NCBI GenBank assembly: GCA_029202845.1
Contig: CP119315.1
Location: 1,185,501-1,249,500 of the forward strand
Direction: 5' to 3'
Origin: Candidatus Sphingomonas colombiensis
GTDB taxonomy: Bacteria > Pseudomonadota > Alphaproteobacteria > Sphingomonadales > Sphingomonadaceae
DNA length: 64,000 nucleotides
Position 1 is the first letter of the stretch. Every line of letters begins with the position of its first letter. Both the position numbers and the translations under genes were made by a program. The notes below the pieces were generated by a model that did no database searches, was not told the origin of the DNA, and saw nothing but the letters and a program-made list of their open reading frames with translations. Below, piece by piece: positions 51,497 to 61,633 of the stretch.

Positions 51497-52339
51497 CTAC
51501 GCCTTCGCGGACGCGATGGGAAGTCGCCCGGCGCGCAGCATTTCGGCGATCGCGCGACCATCCTCGCCAGCTTCCCGCAGCGCCGCCAGTGTCGGGCTGC
51601 CGTGGCGTTTGGCGAGCCGTTCGCCATCCGGCCCGACGAGCAGATCGTGGTGGTGATAGGCCGGGGTCGGCAGATCGAGCAGCGCCTGCAACAGCCGGTG
51701 GACATGCGTCGCGGCGAACAGGTCGCGCCCACGGATCACGTCGCTGATCCCCTGCGCGGCATCGTCCACCGTCACCGCGAGGTGATAGCTTGCCGGCGCA
51801 TCCTTGCGCGCCAGCACCACATCCCCCGCCGCCAGCGGATCGGCCGCCACGACGGCGCCGTTATCGCTCCATTCGAGCGGCCCGACGCGTGCCACCGCCT
51901 TCGCCATATCGAGCCGCCAGCAATGCGGCTCGTCCATCCGCCCCACGGCGTCTATCGCGCGACAGGTGCCTGGATAGGTCGGCTCGGGCCCGTGCGGGGC
52001 GGAGAGGCTCGCGGCGGAAATTTCGGCGCGCGTGCAGAAGCATGGATAGAGCAACCCCATGTGTCGCAGCCGCGTCAGCGCATCGGCGTAAAGATCGAGC
52101 CGCTGCGACTGAAAGACGATCGCGCCGTCCGAGGCCAGGCCGAGCCAGCGCAGATCATCGACGATCGTCGCGACATGCTCGGGCCGGCTGCGCGTGCCGT
52201 CGATATCCTCGATACGCAGCAGAAAGCGTCCGCCGCGCACGCGCGCGAAATCATGCGCGAGGATCGCGGACCAGGCATGGCCGAGATGCAGCCGCCCGGT
52301 CGGCGAAGGAGCGAAACGCGTGACGATCACCCGCGCCAT
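51497..52339 (-). CDS. gluQRS: Glutamyl-Q tRNA(Asp) synthetase
   Basis: The 280-residue protein is a truncated glutamyl-tRNA synthetase that attaches glutamate to the queuosine base of tRNA(Asp). It has the class I HIGH-type motif RFAPSPTGRLHLGHAWSA, a zinc site (CFCTRAEI plus YPGTCR), and the KMSKS counterpart GERLAKRHGSPT. The anticodon-binding domain of full GluRS is missing, as expected. The start at 52339 (MARVIVTRFAPSPTG) is the best; a longer frame extends upstream without similarity. Confidence 0.93.
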   Translation of the reverse strand: MARVIVTRFAPSPTGRLHLGHAWSAILAHDFARVRGGRFLLRIEDIDGTRSRPEHVATIVDDLRWLGLASDGAIVFQSQRLDLYADALTRLRHMGLLYPCFCTRAEISAASLSAPHGPEPTYPGTCRAIDAVGRMDEPHCWRLDMAKAVARVGPLEWSDNGAVVAADPLAAGDVVLARKDAPASYHLAVTVDDAAQGISDVIRGRDLFAATHVHRLLQALLDLPTPAYHHHDLLVGPDGERLAKRHGSPTLAALREAGEDGRAIAEMLRAGRLPIASAKA

Positions 52340-52449
52340 GTGGCGCCCGCGCCGGGCGACGGCAATGCCTTCCACCGCAAGACAGTCGTAACGGTTGCGT
52401 AACCTAGTGAAAATGCCAAAGTCTCCCAGCCGAATCGGGGGAGCGGTGT

Positions 52450-53826
52450 TTGGGGTCTGCAGAATTCGCGCTCGGCTGGATCGATGCGGCAACGCGCGAG
52501 GTGACGCTGTTCGCGGCGGCCGGCTTCCTGATCGGGGGCATCGACGATCTGCTGATCGATCTGGTGTGGCTGATCCGGCGGCTGACGCGCGGCAGCGACG
52601 TGATCCCCCTCAACGAACTGCCCCTTCCCGCCGTCCCGCGCCGCTTCGCGATCCTCGTGCCCGCCTGGGATGAGAGCGCGGTGATCGGCGCAATGCTCCG
52701 CACCACGCTGGCGCGGCTCGATCATCCCGATTTCCGTATCTACGTTGGTTGCTACCCCAATGACCGCGCGACGATCGATGAGGTCGCAGCGGTCGCCGCG
52801 AAAGACGCGCGGGTCAGCCTGGTCGTGGGAGACCGTCCCGGCCCGACCACCAAGGCCGATTGCCTCAACACCCTGTGGCGCGCGCTCGCCCGCGCACCGC
52901 ACCCGGCCGATGCGATCGTGCTGCACGACGCGGAGGACGTGGTGCATCCCGCTGAATTGCGGGTGTTCGATGCGCGGCTCGATGCGCATTCGGCAGTGCA
53001 GATTCCGGTGTTGCCGCTGCCCCGCGCCGAATCCCCGCTCGTCGCCGGCCATTATTGCGGGGAGTTCGCGGAGGCTCATGGCAAGGAGCTGGTCGTGCGC
53101 ACGGCGCTCAACGCGGGGCTGCCCTTCGCCGGTGTCGGCTGCGCGATCCGCCTCGACGCCTTGATCGCGATCACCGCCGAACATGGCGCACCATTCGACG
53201 CCGACAGTCTGACGGAGGATTACGAACTCGGCCTGCGCCTAGCCGCCGCGGGCCATGCCGCGCATTTCGCGCGGGTGCGCGAAACGCCACATGGCGCGCT
53301 GATTGCGGTGCGCGAATATTTCCCCGCGACGATCAATGCGGCAGTGCGACAGAAAGCGCGCTGGATGACCGGCATCGCGCTCGCCGGCTGGGATCGCATG
53401 GGATGGGGTTGCGCGCTTGATCTTGGCGATCACTGGATGCGGATCAGGGACCGCCGCGCGACGCTCGCGGTGATCGTGCTCGCCGCTGGATATATGGCGC
53501 TGATCGGCTGGGCACTGTCGACGGCCGGCCATGCGCTCGTTGGCGGCGCCATGCCTGAAACGAGCGCCGCCACGCGGATGATGCTCTTCGCAAATCTGCT
53601 GTTGCTGCTGTGGCGGGTGGCGTGGCGCTTCGCCTTTACGGCGCGCAGCTATGGCTGGCGTGAGGCATGGTGGTCACCGCCGCGCATGATCGTGGGCAAT
53701 ATCATCGCCCTGCTCGCCGCGCGCCGCGCCGCGATCCGTTACGCCGGGTTGCTCACCGGCCGCACGCCGAAATGGGACAAGACCGACCACGCCTATCCCG
53801 CGCAATTCGCGGAAGGAGCGTCATGA
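52450..53826 (+). CDS. Membrane glycosyltransferase family 2 (NfrB-like)
   Basis: The 458-residue protein has an N-terminal membrane segment (REVTLFAAAGFLIGGIDDLLIDLVWLI), a processive GT-A domain with LVPAWDES, the LHDAEDVVHPAEL acidic motif, TEDYELGLRLAAAG and QKARWMTGIAL (the Q-x-x-RW signature), and further membrane helices after residue 330. This is the layout of NfrB, the inner-membrane protein required for phage N4 adsorption, which makes a secreted glycan. Start appears to be TTG at 52450 behind a GGGGGA site. The next gene overlaps by four bases. Confidence 0.82.
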   Translation: MGSAEFALGWIDAATREVTLFAAAGFLIGGIDDLLIDLVWLIRRLTRGSDVIPLNELPLPAVPRRFAILVPAWDESAVIGAMLRTTLARLDHPDFRIYVGCYPNDRATIDEVAAVAAKDARVSLVVGDRPGPTTKADCLNTLWRALARAPHPADAIVLHDAEDVVHPAELRVFDARLDAHSAVQIPVLPLPRAESPLVAGHYCGEFAEAHGKELVVRTALNAGLPFAGVGCAIRLDALIAITAEHGAPFDADSLTEDYELGLRLAAAGHAAHFARVRETPHGALIAVREYFPATINAAVRQKARWMTGIALAGWDRMGWGCALDLGDHWMRIRDRRATLAVIVLAAGYMALIGWALSTAGHALVGGAMPETSAATRMMLFANLLLLLWRVAWRFAFTARSYGWREAWWSPPRMIVGNIIALLAARRAAIRYAGLLTGRTPKWDKTDHAYPAQFAEGAS

Positions 53827-54845
53827 TCGGCGAAAGCCGCCCGCTGCGCTTCGTGATGGTGATTGTCGGCGGATGGGTCGGCGTGCGGATCGCGCTGCTG
53901 TGGCCCGTCCATGATCCCGCTGCGGTGTTGATGGCGATTTCGCCGGTCGTGCCTGCCGCTGCGCATGTCGAGCCGCGATCCGCCACCGTGACAGATCACT
54001 TCGACCATGGTTCGCCGCGTGAGGCGGTGGCCGCCGCTATCGCCATGCCCGATCCGCACGGACCGTATCGTCATTCGCTTCCCGATACGTATGAACAGTC
54101 CGTCGCGCTGACCGCGCCAGCCCCTTTCGTCGCGGTGATGGACAAGGAAGCTCCCGGCGCCACGATGCCCCAAACGGAGATCGGCGCGCCGCTAACGTTC
54201 GGACGAACGCCGCACACCCCGGCCGCGCGGCTCGCGGGAAGCGCATGGCTGATCGCGCGCGGCGCGGGGCCGGCGGCCCCCTTCGCGCCGCAATTGGGCG
54301 GCAGCCAGGCCGGCGCGCGACTGACCTATGCGCTGGGCGATTCTCGCCGCATCGCGATTGCGGCGCGCTTTTCCTCGGCACTGGCGATGCCTCAGCGCGA
54401 GGCGGCGATCGGGATGGACTGGCAGCCCACCGCATTGCCCGTCCACCTGTTCGCCGAACAGCGCATCGCCATTTCCGAAGGGCGCGGCGGCCCGGCGGTG
54501 GGCGTGATCGCCGGCCTTCCCCCCACCCGGCTCGCGGCCGGCTTCTCGCTCGACGGCTATGGTCAGGCCGGCGCGATCGGGCGGCACGGCGGCGAGGGGT
54601 TCATCGACGCGGCCGCCCATGTGACGCGCCCGATCGCCGCGATCGGCACGGCGCGCGTCGAACTCGGCCTCGGCGCATGGGGTGGCGCGCAGCCTGGCGC
54701 GGCGCGGCTGGATATCGGCCCGGCGGCGAGCGTGGCCGTGCGGGCGATCGTGCCACTGCGCATCTCGCTCGAATGGCGGCAACGCATCGCGGGTGAAGCG
54801 CGGCCGGGGTCCGGGCTGGCATTGTCGTTGGGGGCGGATCTCTAG
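53823..54845 (+). CDS. Exported partner of glycosyltransferase, NfrA C-domain-like
   Basis: The 340-residue protein starts with a single membrane or signal segment (LRFVMVIVGGWVGVRIALLWPV), followed by a low-complexity periplasmic stretch to about 160. A C-terminal region of repeated beta strands (LGGSQAGARLTYALGD, RIAIAARFSSAL, AAIGMDWQP, VHLFAEQRIAISE, ALSLGADL) resembles the barrel-like C-terminal domain of N4 adsorption protein A. ATGA overlap with the glycosyltransferase gene implies a joint function, for example glycan export across the outer membrane. The match is by pattern and moderate. Confidence 0.62.
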   Translation: MIGESRPLRFVMVIVGGWVGVRIALLWPVHDPAAVLMAISPVVPAAAHVEPRSATVTDHFDHGSPREAVAAAIAMPDPHGPYRHSLPDTYEQSVALTAPAPFVAVMDKEAPGATMPQTEIGAPLTFGRTPHTPAARLAGSAWLIARGAGPAAPFAPQLGGSQAGARLTYALGDSRRIAIAARFSSALAMPQREAAIGMDWQPTALPVHLFAEQRIAISEGRGGPAVGVIAGLPPTRLAAGFSLDGYGQAGAIGRHGGEGFIDAAAHVTRPIAAIGTARVELGLGAWGGAQPGAARLDIGPAASVAVRAIVPLRISLEWRQRIAGEARPGSGLALSLGADL

Positions 54846-54984
54846 GCGCCGTACGAGACAGGGAAGCCCGCGCGCCGCTTGCTCGAGGATTCGGCAACGG
54901 GCGCCGGACAGACGATACGATATTGCAGACGCGATCGCGCCGGCACATCTTCCACCAGCGCCGCTAAACGCTTACCGCTCAATC

Positions 54985-55895
<911 letters not shown>

Positions 55896-55899
<4 letters not shown>

Positions 55900-56663
55900 A
55901 GCGCGCGATGCTCGCGTTGACGCTGGCCACGCCGCTGATGATGGCGCAGGCCAAGCCCGTGCTCGTCCCCGACGTGTCGCAACGCGAGATCGAAATCGCA
56001 TACAGTTTCACCGGCGCCGAACTCCTGCTGTTCGGCGCGATCCTTCTCCCGCCCGGCGAGCCGCGTGCTGATGCACGCCACCCGATCGACGTGGTGGTGG
56101 TGGTGAAGGGCCCGGCCGAATCGATCACGATCCGCGAGAAGGAGAAGGTCGCGGGAATCTGGGTCAACGCCGATCAACTGCGATATAGCTCCGCGCCGAG
56201 TTTCTACGCCATCGCCTCATCGCGGCCGATCCGCGATCTGGTCGATGATCGGACACGCGCGATCTACGAGCTGGGGCTGGACAGTCTGCAACTCTCGCCC
56301 ACCTCTTCCGCCCCGTCCGACGTGCAGGATCGCTTTACGCGCGGGCTGGTCGATCTGCGCGCGCGCAGCAACCTCTATTACGAGGCGCCGCGCGCCGTGG
56401 AGATCACCGATGGGGTACTGTATCGCGCGCGGATGAAAATCCCGGCGCGCGTCCCCGTCGGGCGGTTTACCGCCGAAACCTTCCTGATCCGCGACGGCAA
56501 GGTATTGGGCGCTGCCGTGCGTGATATCGACGTGCGCAAATCCGGCTTCGAGCGCTTTGTCGCACGGGCCGCCGAGCATTCCTCATTCCTCTACGGCCTG
56601 ACCGCCGTCGCGCTGTCGGTGTTGCTCGGCTGGGGCGCGGGCGCAATCGCGCGGCGCGTTTGA
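55896..56663 (+). CDS. TIGR02186 family membrane-anchored protein
   Basis: The 255-residue protein has a cleavable-looking signal (MLALTLATPLMMAQA), a periplasmic domain with LVPDVSQREIEIAYSFTGAELLLFGAIL, VVVKGP and RKKEKVAGIW-like motifs, and a C-terminal membrane helix (SSFLYGLTAVALSVLLGWGAGAI). This matches TIGR02186, of unknown function, nearly always beside a TSUP exporter. GTG start overlaps the exporter stop (GTGA). The two are likely to act as one unit at the inner membrane. Confidence 0.85.
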
Positions 56664-56747
56664 CGGCTTCGCGCCGGCAACCTCATCCTTAATTTACCAA
56701 ATCAGGCGATGATGCCCCGGTTCTGTTGACCCCGTGGGACTTATCGC

Positions 56748-58412
56748 ATGACCGAGATGCCGGCGCCGGGCGCCTTTATGGAAGCAAAGCCCGAAACGGC
56801 ACACGATAGCCACGCGCTGCCCGATCCGATCGGGATCGTGCTGGAAATCGGCGGCTCATCGAGCAAGGTGATGTTCGAAATGGCCGCGCTGGCGGCACTC
56901 GCCGATCATCCCGATCCGCTGGTCGCCAGTGCCGGGCAGGTCGGCGGCCAGATCAAGGTGCCAGTCGGCGCAAACTGGCTGATCGCCAACATCCGCTCGT
57001 TGCGGCTCGATGATGTCAACAGCGGGCGTGTCATTGCCGATGTCGATTTCCTTGGCGAAGGCGGCGAGGAAAAGCTGACCCGCAAGCTTTATCATTTCCG
57101 GCGCGGCATTACGCGATATCCCACGCCCGGCGCGGAGGTGTTTCCGGTGACCCGCGTCGATCTCCGGCAGGTATATGCCGCCGATGACCGCGCGCACATC
57201 GAGGTCGGCTCGGTCTATCCCACGCGCGACATTCGCGGCGCGCTGTTCATCGATTCGATGCTCGGCAAGCATTTCGCGCTGCTCGGCTCGACCGGCACCG
57301 GCAAATCGACCTCCGCCGCACTGATCCTGCATCGCATCTGCGAGCGCGCGCCCAACGGCCATATCGTGATGATCGATCCGCACGGCGAATATGCGGCCGC
57401 ATTCCGCGGCAATGGCGCGCTTTACGACGTATCGAATCTTCAGATGCCGTATTGGCTGATGAACTTCGAGGAACATTGCGAAGTATTCCTCACCAGCGAT
57501 TGCGCCGAGCGTCAGGTGGATGCGGATATTCTCGCCAAATGCCTGCTCGCCGCACGCGCCAAGAGCCGTGCCGGTCAGGGGATTCCGAAGCTCACGGTCG
57601 ATGCGCCGGTGCCGTATCTGCTGAGCGATCTTTCCGCGCAGCTTCAGGCCGAGATGGGCAAGATGGACAAGGCGAGCAACAGCGCGCCCTTCCTGCGCAT
57701 CAAATCCAAGATCGATGAGATCAAGGCCGATCCGCGCTACAGCTTCATGTTCTCCGGCATGCTGGTGGCGGACACGATGGCGAATTTCATCGCCCGTGTG
57801 TTCCGCCTGCCTGGTGACGGCAAGCCGATCTCGATCATCGACGTGTCAGGCGTGCCGAGCGAGATCACGTCCGTGGTGGTCGCCATGTTGAGCCGCATGG
57901 TGTTCGATTTCGCGATCTGGTCGCGCAACGAGCCACAGCGACCGATCCTGCTCGTCTGCGAGGAAGCGCATCGCTACATCCCCTCCGATCGCGAAACCGC
58001 CACCTCGGTCTCGCGCATCCTTGGCCGGATCGCCAAGGAAGGGCGTAAATACGGTGTCGCGCTCGGCCTCATCACGCAGCGGCCCTCAGACCTTGCCGAA
58101 GGCGTGCTGTCGCAATGCGGCACGATCATCGCGATGCGCCTCAACAACGATCGCGACCAGGCATTCGTCCGCGCGGCGATGCCCGAAGGCGCGCGCGGCT
58201 TTCTCGATGCGATTCCGGCGCTCCGCAACCGCGAATGCGTGATCTGCGGCGAAGGCGTGTCGATCCCCATCCGCGTCGCATTCGACACGCTGGAAGAGGA
58301 GCGCCGCCCCGCCTCCGCCGATCCATTATTCTCGCAATTGTGGAACGAAGTGGGCCACGAGGAAGAGATTATCGGGCGCACGATCCAGAAATGGCGGGTG
58401 CAGGGGAAATAG
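56748..58412 (+). CDS. HerA/DUF87-type ATPase
   Basis: The 554-residue protein has an N-terminal beta-barrel (HAS-barrel, about 25-135), a hexameric motor domain with Walker A LLGSTGTGKSTSAA (about 182-195), and Walker B RPILLVCEEAHRYIPS, followed by the sensor LITQRPSDLAEGVLSQCGTIIAMRL. This is the HerA-type FtsK-HerA ATPase family, which pumps DNA. In archaea HerA pairs with nuclease NurA; no NurA or SIR2 partner is visible here, and the gene appears to stand alone. Its role could be DNA repair or conflict; unclear. Confidence 0.85.
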   Translation: MTEMPAPGAFMEAKPETAHDSHALPDPIGIVLEIGGSSSKVMFEMAALAALADHPDPLVASAGQVGGQIKVPVGANWLIANIRSLRLDDVNSGRVIADVDFLGEGGEEKLTRKLYHFRRGITRYPTPGAEVFPVTRVDLRQVYAADDRAHIEVGSVYPTRDIRGALFIDSMLGKHFALLGSTGTGKSTSAALILHRICERAPNGHIVMIDPHGEYAAAFRGNGALYDVSNLQMPYWLMNFEEHCEVFLTSDCAERQVDADILAKCLLAARAKSRAGQGIPKLTVDAPVPYLLSDLSAQLQAEMGKMDKASNSAPFLRIKSKIDEIKADPRYSFMFSGMLVADTMANFIARVFRLPGDGKPISIIDVSGVPSEITSVVVAMLSRMVFDFAIWSRNEPQRPILLVCEEAHRYIPSDRETATSVSRILGRIAKEGRKYGVALGLITQRPSDLAEGVLSQCGTIIAMRLNNDRDQAFVRAAMPEGARGFLDAIPALRNRECVICGEGVSIPIRVAFDTLEEERRPASADPLFSQLWNEVGHEEEIIGRTIQKWRVQGK

Positions 58413-58444
58413 GCACGGTGACTTGAGCGGGCGCCTTGCGCGGA

Positions 58445-59326
58445 TCACGCGGCCGTGGCGGTACCGAACTTGTCCTGTCGTCGCTTGCCGACCAGCAGCC
58501 CGGCCTCCAGCCGCGCGCACAGCGTGAGATAATAATCGCCGAGGAAACCGGGATCGTCGCCATCGTCGGGGATGCCCGCCTTGTGGCGGATCGTCGCGGC
58601 CACCGCCGCAATCGCGGCCGGCTTGCCGTTGCGCAACACATCCTCCAGCGTTTGCAGCTCGTACACGCCATAAAGCGCCAGCGCCGCCTCGGGAAATACG
58701 CGGCGCGGCCGCTCGCTGGTGTGCGCAAGATCGGCGGCGAGCTTCCCGGCGGGGGCGTGGATCACCCATGTGCCCGCGACCATGTCGCCAGCGCGCAGCC
58801 GATCGCGATTGAATAACGGGAAGAACAGGAAAATCCCGCTCCACGACAACGCGAATATCGTCAGGAAAGCGTCCGCCGTTCCCTCCGCCGACTGCGCGAC
58901 AAGAAACGACAGCGGCAGAAATATTTCGATCTCGCGCAGCGCGTTGCGTGCAATCACCGCGCTGGCGGTGAGCCGAGCGCCGTCGCGCGCCACGACACGC
59001 AGCCCCATCACGCGCTTGCCCGGCGTCGCGCCACGGCCGCTCATCTCGAACAGCACGAACCAGCCGTTGCGTAACACGAACGCCCCGATCAGCCACAGGA
59101 TCGTCAATATCTCGGACTTGGTGGCCACCAAGGTCAAGGCGATGACGATCGTGCTGACGATCAGCACCAGCAGGATGAGCGAAACATCCACCGCAAAGGC
59201 CGCCGCGCGCGTGCCGGCCGAGCCGAGTTCTAGCCGCAGATCGACTCCCTCCGGCGTGACGAAGCTGCGGCGCAGCGAGCGCGGCCCCGTCGTGTCGCGT
59301 GACTTACGCCCGAACGGCCAGCGCAT
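58445..59326 (-). CDS. RDD family membrane protein
   Basis: The 293-residue protein contains an RDD domain (about 40-160): EGVDLRLELGSAGTRAAAFAVDVSLILLVLIVSTIVIAL with the Arg and Asp marks, RGATPGKRVMGLRVV, and an acidic residue in further helices. The C-terminal third is soluble and helical. It overlaps the SpoIIM-like gene by 23 bases and is the last gene of the MoxR cluster, an arrangement conserved across sphingomonads. Transport or envelope-stress function is likely but undefined. Confidence 0.83.
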   Translation of the reverse strand: MRWPFGRKSRDTTGPRSLRRSFVTPEGVDLRLELGSAGTRAAAFAVDVSLILLVLIVSTIVIALTLVATKSEILTILWLIGAFVLRNGWFVLFEMSGRGATPGKRVMGLRVVARDGARLTASAVIARNALREIEIFLPLSFLVAQSAEGTADAFLTIFALSWSGIFLFFPLFNRDRLRAGDMVAGTWVIHAPAGKLAADLAHTSERPRRVFPEAALALYGVYELQTLEDVLRNGKPAAIAAVAATIRHKAGIPDDGDDPGFLGDYYLTLCARLEAGLLVGKRRQDKFGTATAA

Positions 59327-60326
59327 GACGCCTCCCGATCGCGTAGAAATAGATCAGCCAGCCAACCAGCATCGCGGCGCCGATCGCAGCACGCGCGCCA
59401 TCGGTCCTGACCACCTGTCGACCGATCCCCTCCAGCACGCCGGCCACCGCGAGCATCACCACCGCGCCCATCATCGCGGTCGCGGCGGTGCGCCCGGCAC
59501 GGATCACTGCTTCCATCCGGTCCTGCCGGCCCGGAAAGGCGATCGCACCCCCGATCCGTATCCCCGCCGCCCCGGCGATGATGATCGCGAACAGCTCCGT
59601 GGTGCCATGAATTGCGAGCCACGCCGCCAGATTGAGACCGAGCCCCTTGGGAATGAACACCGCGAACATCGCCCCCAGCATCAGCCCGTTATAGAAGATC
59701 AGCAGCACCGTAGGCACCGCGAACGCGAAGCCCAGCGCGAACGAGAAGATGGCGATCTGCGCATTGTGCCCGAACAGAAAGGCGGCGAACGTCGCCAGCC
59801 CGTCCCTCCCCTCGGGATAAAGCGTCCTGTGCAGCAGGGCAGCCGATGCGGAAGGATCGCGCCCCTCCGCCAATGCATGCGGGATGATGCCATAAAACCA
59901 GCCCGGATCGTTACGCACGAGCAGGTAAGCCAATAGCGCGCCGCCGAAGGTGAGCAGCGCCATCACCAGCGTTTCGCGCCACAGCGCGGCGACCGCGCCG
60001 GGCCAGCCGCGCGCGAAGAACCCACCCAGTTCGCGCAGCGCCGATGTCGGCACGCCATAGACCTGGAAATAGGCACGCGCGCAAAGCTGCTCCAGATAAA
60101 CGATCAGAGCGCGATCGAGCGACGTTTCCCGCGCCACCGACAGCGAGGACAGCGCCGAGCGATAAAGCAGCGGCAACGCAAGCAGATCGTCGTCGGAAAG
60201 CGCCCGCAGCGAGCGCCGCTCGATCCGTGTGACCAGCGCCTCCAGCCGCTCCCAATCGACGGTGTGCGCGGCGCGGAACCGGCTGGTGTTGACCAGAATC
60301 GGCTGATCCTCCACCCGTGCGCTCAC
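59304..60326 (-). CDS. Stage II sporulation protein M-like membrane protein
   Basis: The 340-residue protein has an N-terminal soluble helical part (SRFRAAHTVDWERLEALVTRIERRSLRALSDDDL) and five to six membrane helices from about residue 115 onward. It belongs to the SpoIIM/DUF95 family; the organism does not sporulate, so the name is historical. In the MoxR cluster these proteins are thought to form a membrane complex with RDD and DUF58 partners. Overlap of four bases with the DUF58 gene upstream implies coupling. Confidence 0.82.
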   Translation of the reverse strand: MSARVEDQPILVNTSRFRAAHTVDWERLEALVTRIERRSLRALSDDDLLALPLLYRSALSSLSVARETSLDRALIVYLEQLCARAYFQVYGVPTSALRELGGFFARGWPGAVAALWRETLVMALLTFGGALLAYLLVRNDPGWFYGIIPHALAEGRDPSASAALLHRTLYPEGRDGLATFAAFLFGHNAQIAIFSFALGFAFAVPTVLLIFYNGLMLGAMFAVFIPKGLGLNLAAWLAIHGTTELFAIIIAGAAGIRIGGAIAFPGRQDRMEAVIRAGRTAATAMMGAVVMLAVAGVLEGIGRQVVRTDGARAAIGAAMLVGWLIYFYAIGRRHALAVRA

Positions 60327-61633
60327 AACAGGTTCCTCCGCTTCAAGTCGATATAGCCGTGGACCAGCCGCTCACCGATCCGATCATGTTCACTTTCAAT
60401 GACATGCGCGCCAAGATGCCTGAGCCGGGTGAGCACCAGCAACCGATCGCGCAGCAGCGCGGCGGCAGTGACAGCGCGGGTGACATCCGCCGCGTCCGCC
60501 GGCTCGCGTGCAACGATTGCCTCCAGTTCCTCGTCGCGCAGCACGACGATCAGGATCAGGTGCTTTTGCATCAGCCGTGCCACCGCCCGGACGAGGAAAT
60601 CGGCGGAGGTAAGATCGGTGAATTCGGTGAACAGCACGATCATCGAACGACGCGTGAGCCGCCCCGCGAGCGTGGTGAGGGCGAAGGTGTAGTTGGTTTC
60701 CTCCGAACTGTAATCAATTGTCGCGGCGAGGCGTTGCAATTCGGCGAACGCCGCCGCGCCGCCGATGAACCCGCTGGCGATGCGCGGGCGTGAATCGAAC
60801 GCGGAAAGCGCGATCCGGTCACCGAGCTTGAGCGCCACCCAGCCGCACAACAACGCGCCCTGCACCGCGCGATCGATCCGCGCCATGCCCGCGACCGGCT
60901 CGGTCATCTGGCGCCCGGCGTCGATCGCGAAGACGATCTGGCTGTTGCGCTCGCTGTGGAATTCCTTGGCGTGCAATTTGTGGAACCGGGCGGATTGCTT
61001 CCAGTCGATCGCGCGCCGATCCATCCCGGCGCGATATTCCACCAGCGCGTGAAAATCGGTGCCGTCGCCACGATCCGCCTGCGCGACCAGCCCCAACACC
61101 GCATGACGCTCGAATATCGCCGCACCACGATCGCGGATCGCCTCGATATCGGGGAGGATCGCCAGCCGCCGCTCGCCAGCTATGCGCGCCTGCCGCCAGA
61201 CCAGGCCGAGCGGCCCGGCCCAACGCACCCACAGCAACGGAAACAAGGCGGTCCCGCGCCGGACGGGCGTGAGCACGAACCGGCCGATCCCTTCTCCCCC
61301 GAGCAGATCGACCCGCGCGAAGCCATCGTCCGCGCAGGTGACGAGCCGATCCGGCGACAGCGCGACCTCCGCAACATGCGGCGGCCGGCGACCGGCCAGC
61401 GCGACGATCACCGGCACATCGAGCGGCGCCGCGAGCGCGGCACTCGGCGGCAACACCACCTCGGCTGAGGCGCGCGCACGGCTCGCCAGCGCATCGAGCA
61501 GAATGAGCAGCAGCACCGCGAACGGCCACGCCAGCGCGGCATACCAGCGCCCCGGCGCCAATGTCGCGACGGCAAGCGCGATCGGCGCCCCCGCCAACGC
61601 ACACAGCACCGCGAGGCGCGTGGGATAGATCAA
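60323..61633 (-). CDS. DUF58 domain protein
   Basis: The 436-residue protein starts with two membrane helices (residues about 5-50), followed by a beta-rich region and a DUF58 module with the conserved RAIDWKQSARFHKLHAKEF, then a von Willebrand A-like fold (VFAIDAGRQM with the metal-site Asp). DUF58 proteins are partners of MoxR ATPases, probably acting as co-chaperones or receptors on the membrane. ATGA overlap with MoxR upstream supports a complex. Confidence 0.87.
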   Translation of the reverse strand: MIYPTRLAVLCALAGAPIALAVATLAPGRWYAALAWPFAVLLLILLDALASRARASAEVVLPPSAALAAPLDVPVIVALAGRRPPHVAEVALSPDRLVTCADDGFARVDLLGGEGIGRFVLTPVRRGTALFPLLWVRWAGPLGLVWRQARIAGERRLAILPDIEAIRDRGAAIFERHAVLGLVAQADRGDGTDFHALVEYRAGMDRRAIDWKQSARFHKLHAKEFHSERNSQIVFAIDAGRQMTEPVAGMARIDRAVQGALLCGWVALKLGDRIALSAFDSRPRIASGFIGGAAAFAELQRLAATIDYSSEETNYTFALTTLAGRLTRRSMIVLFTEFTDLTSADFLVRAVARLMQKHLILIVVLRDEELEAIVAREPADAADVTRAVTAAALLRDRLLVLTRLRHLGAHVIESEHDRIGERLVHGYIDLKRRNLL

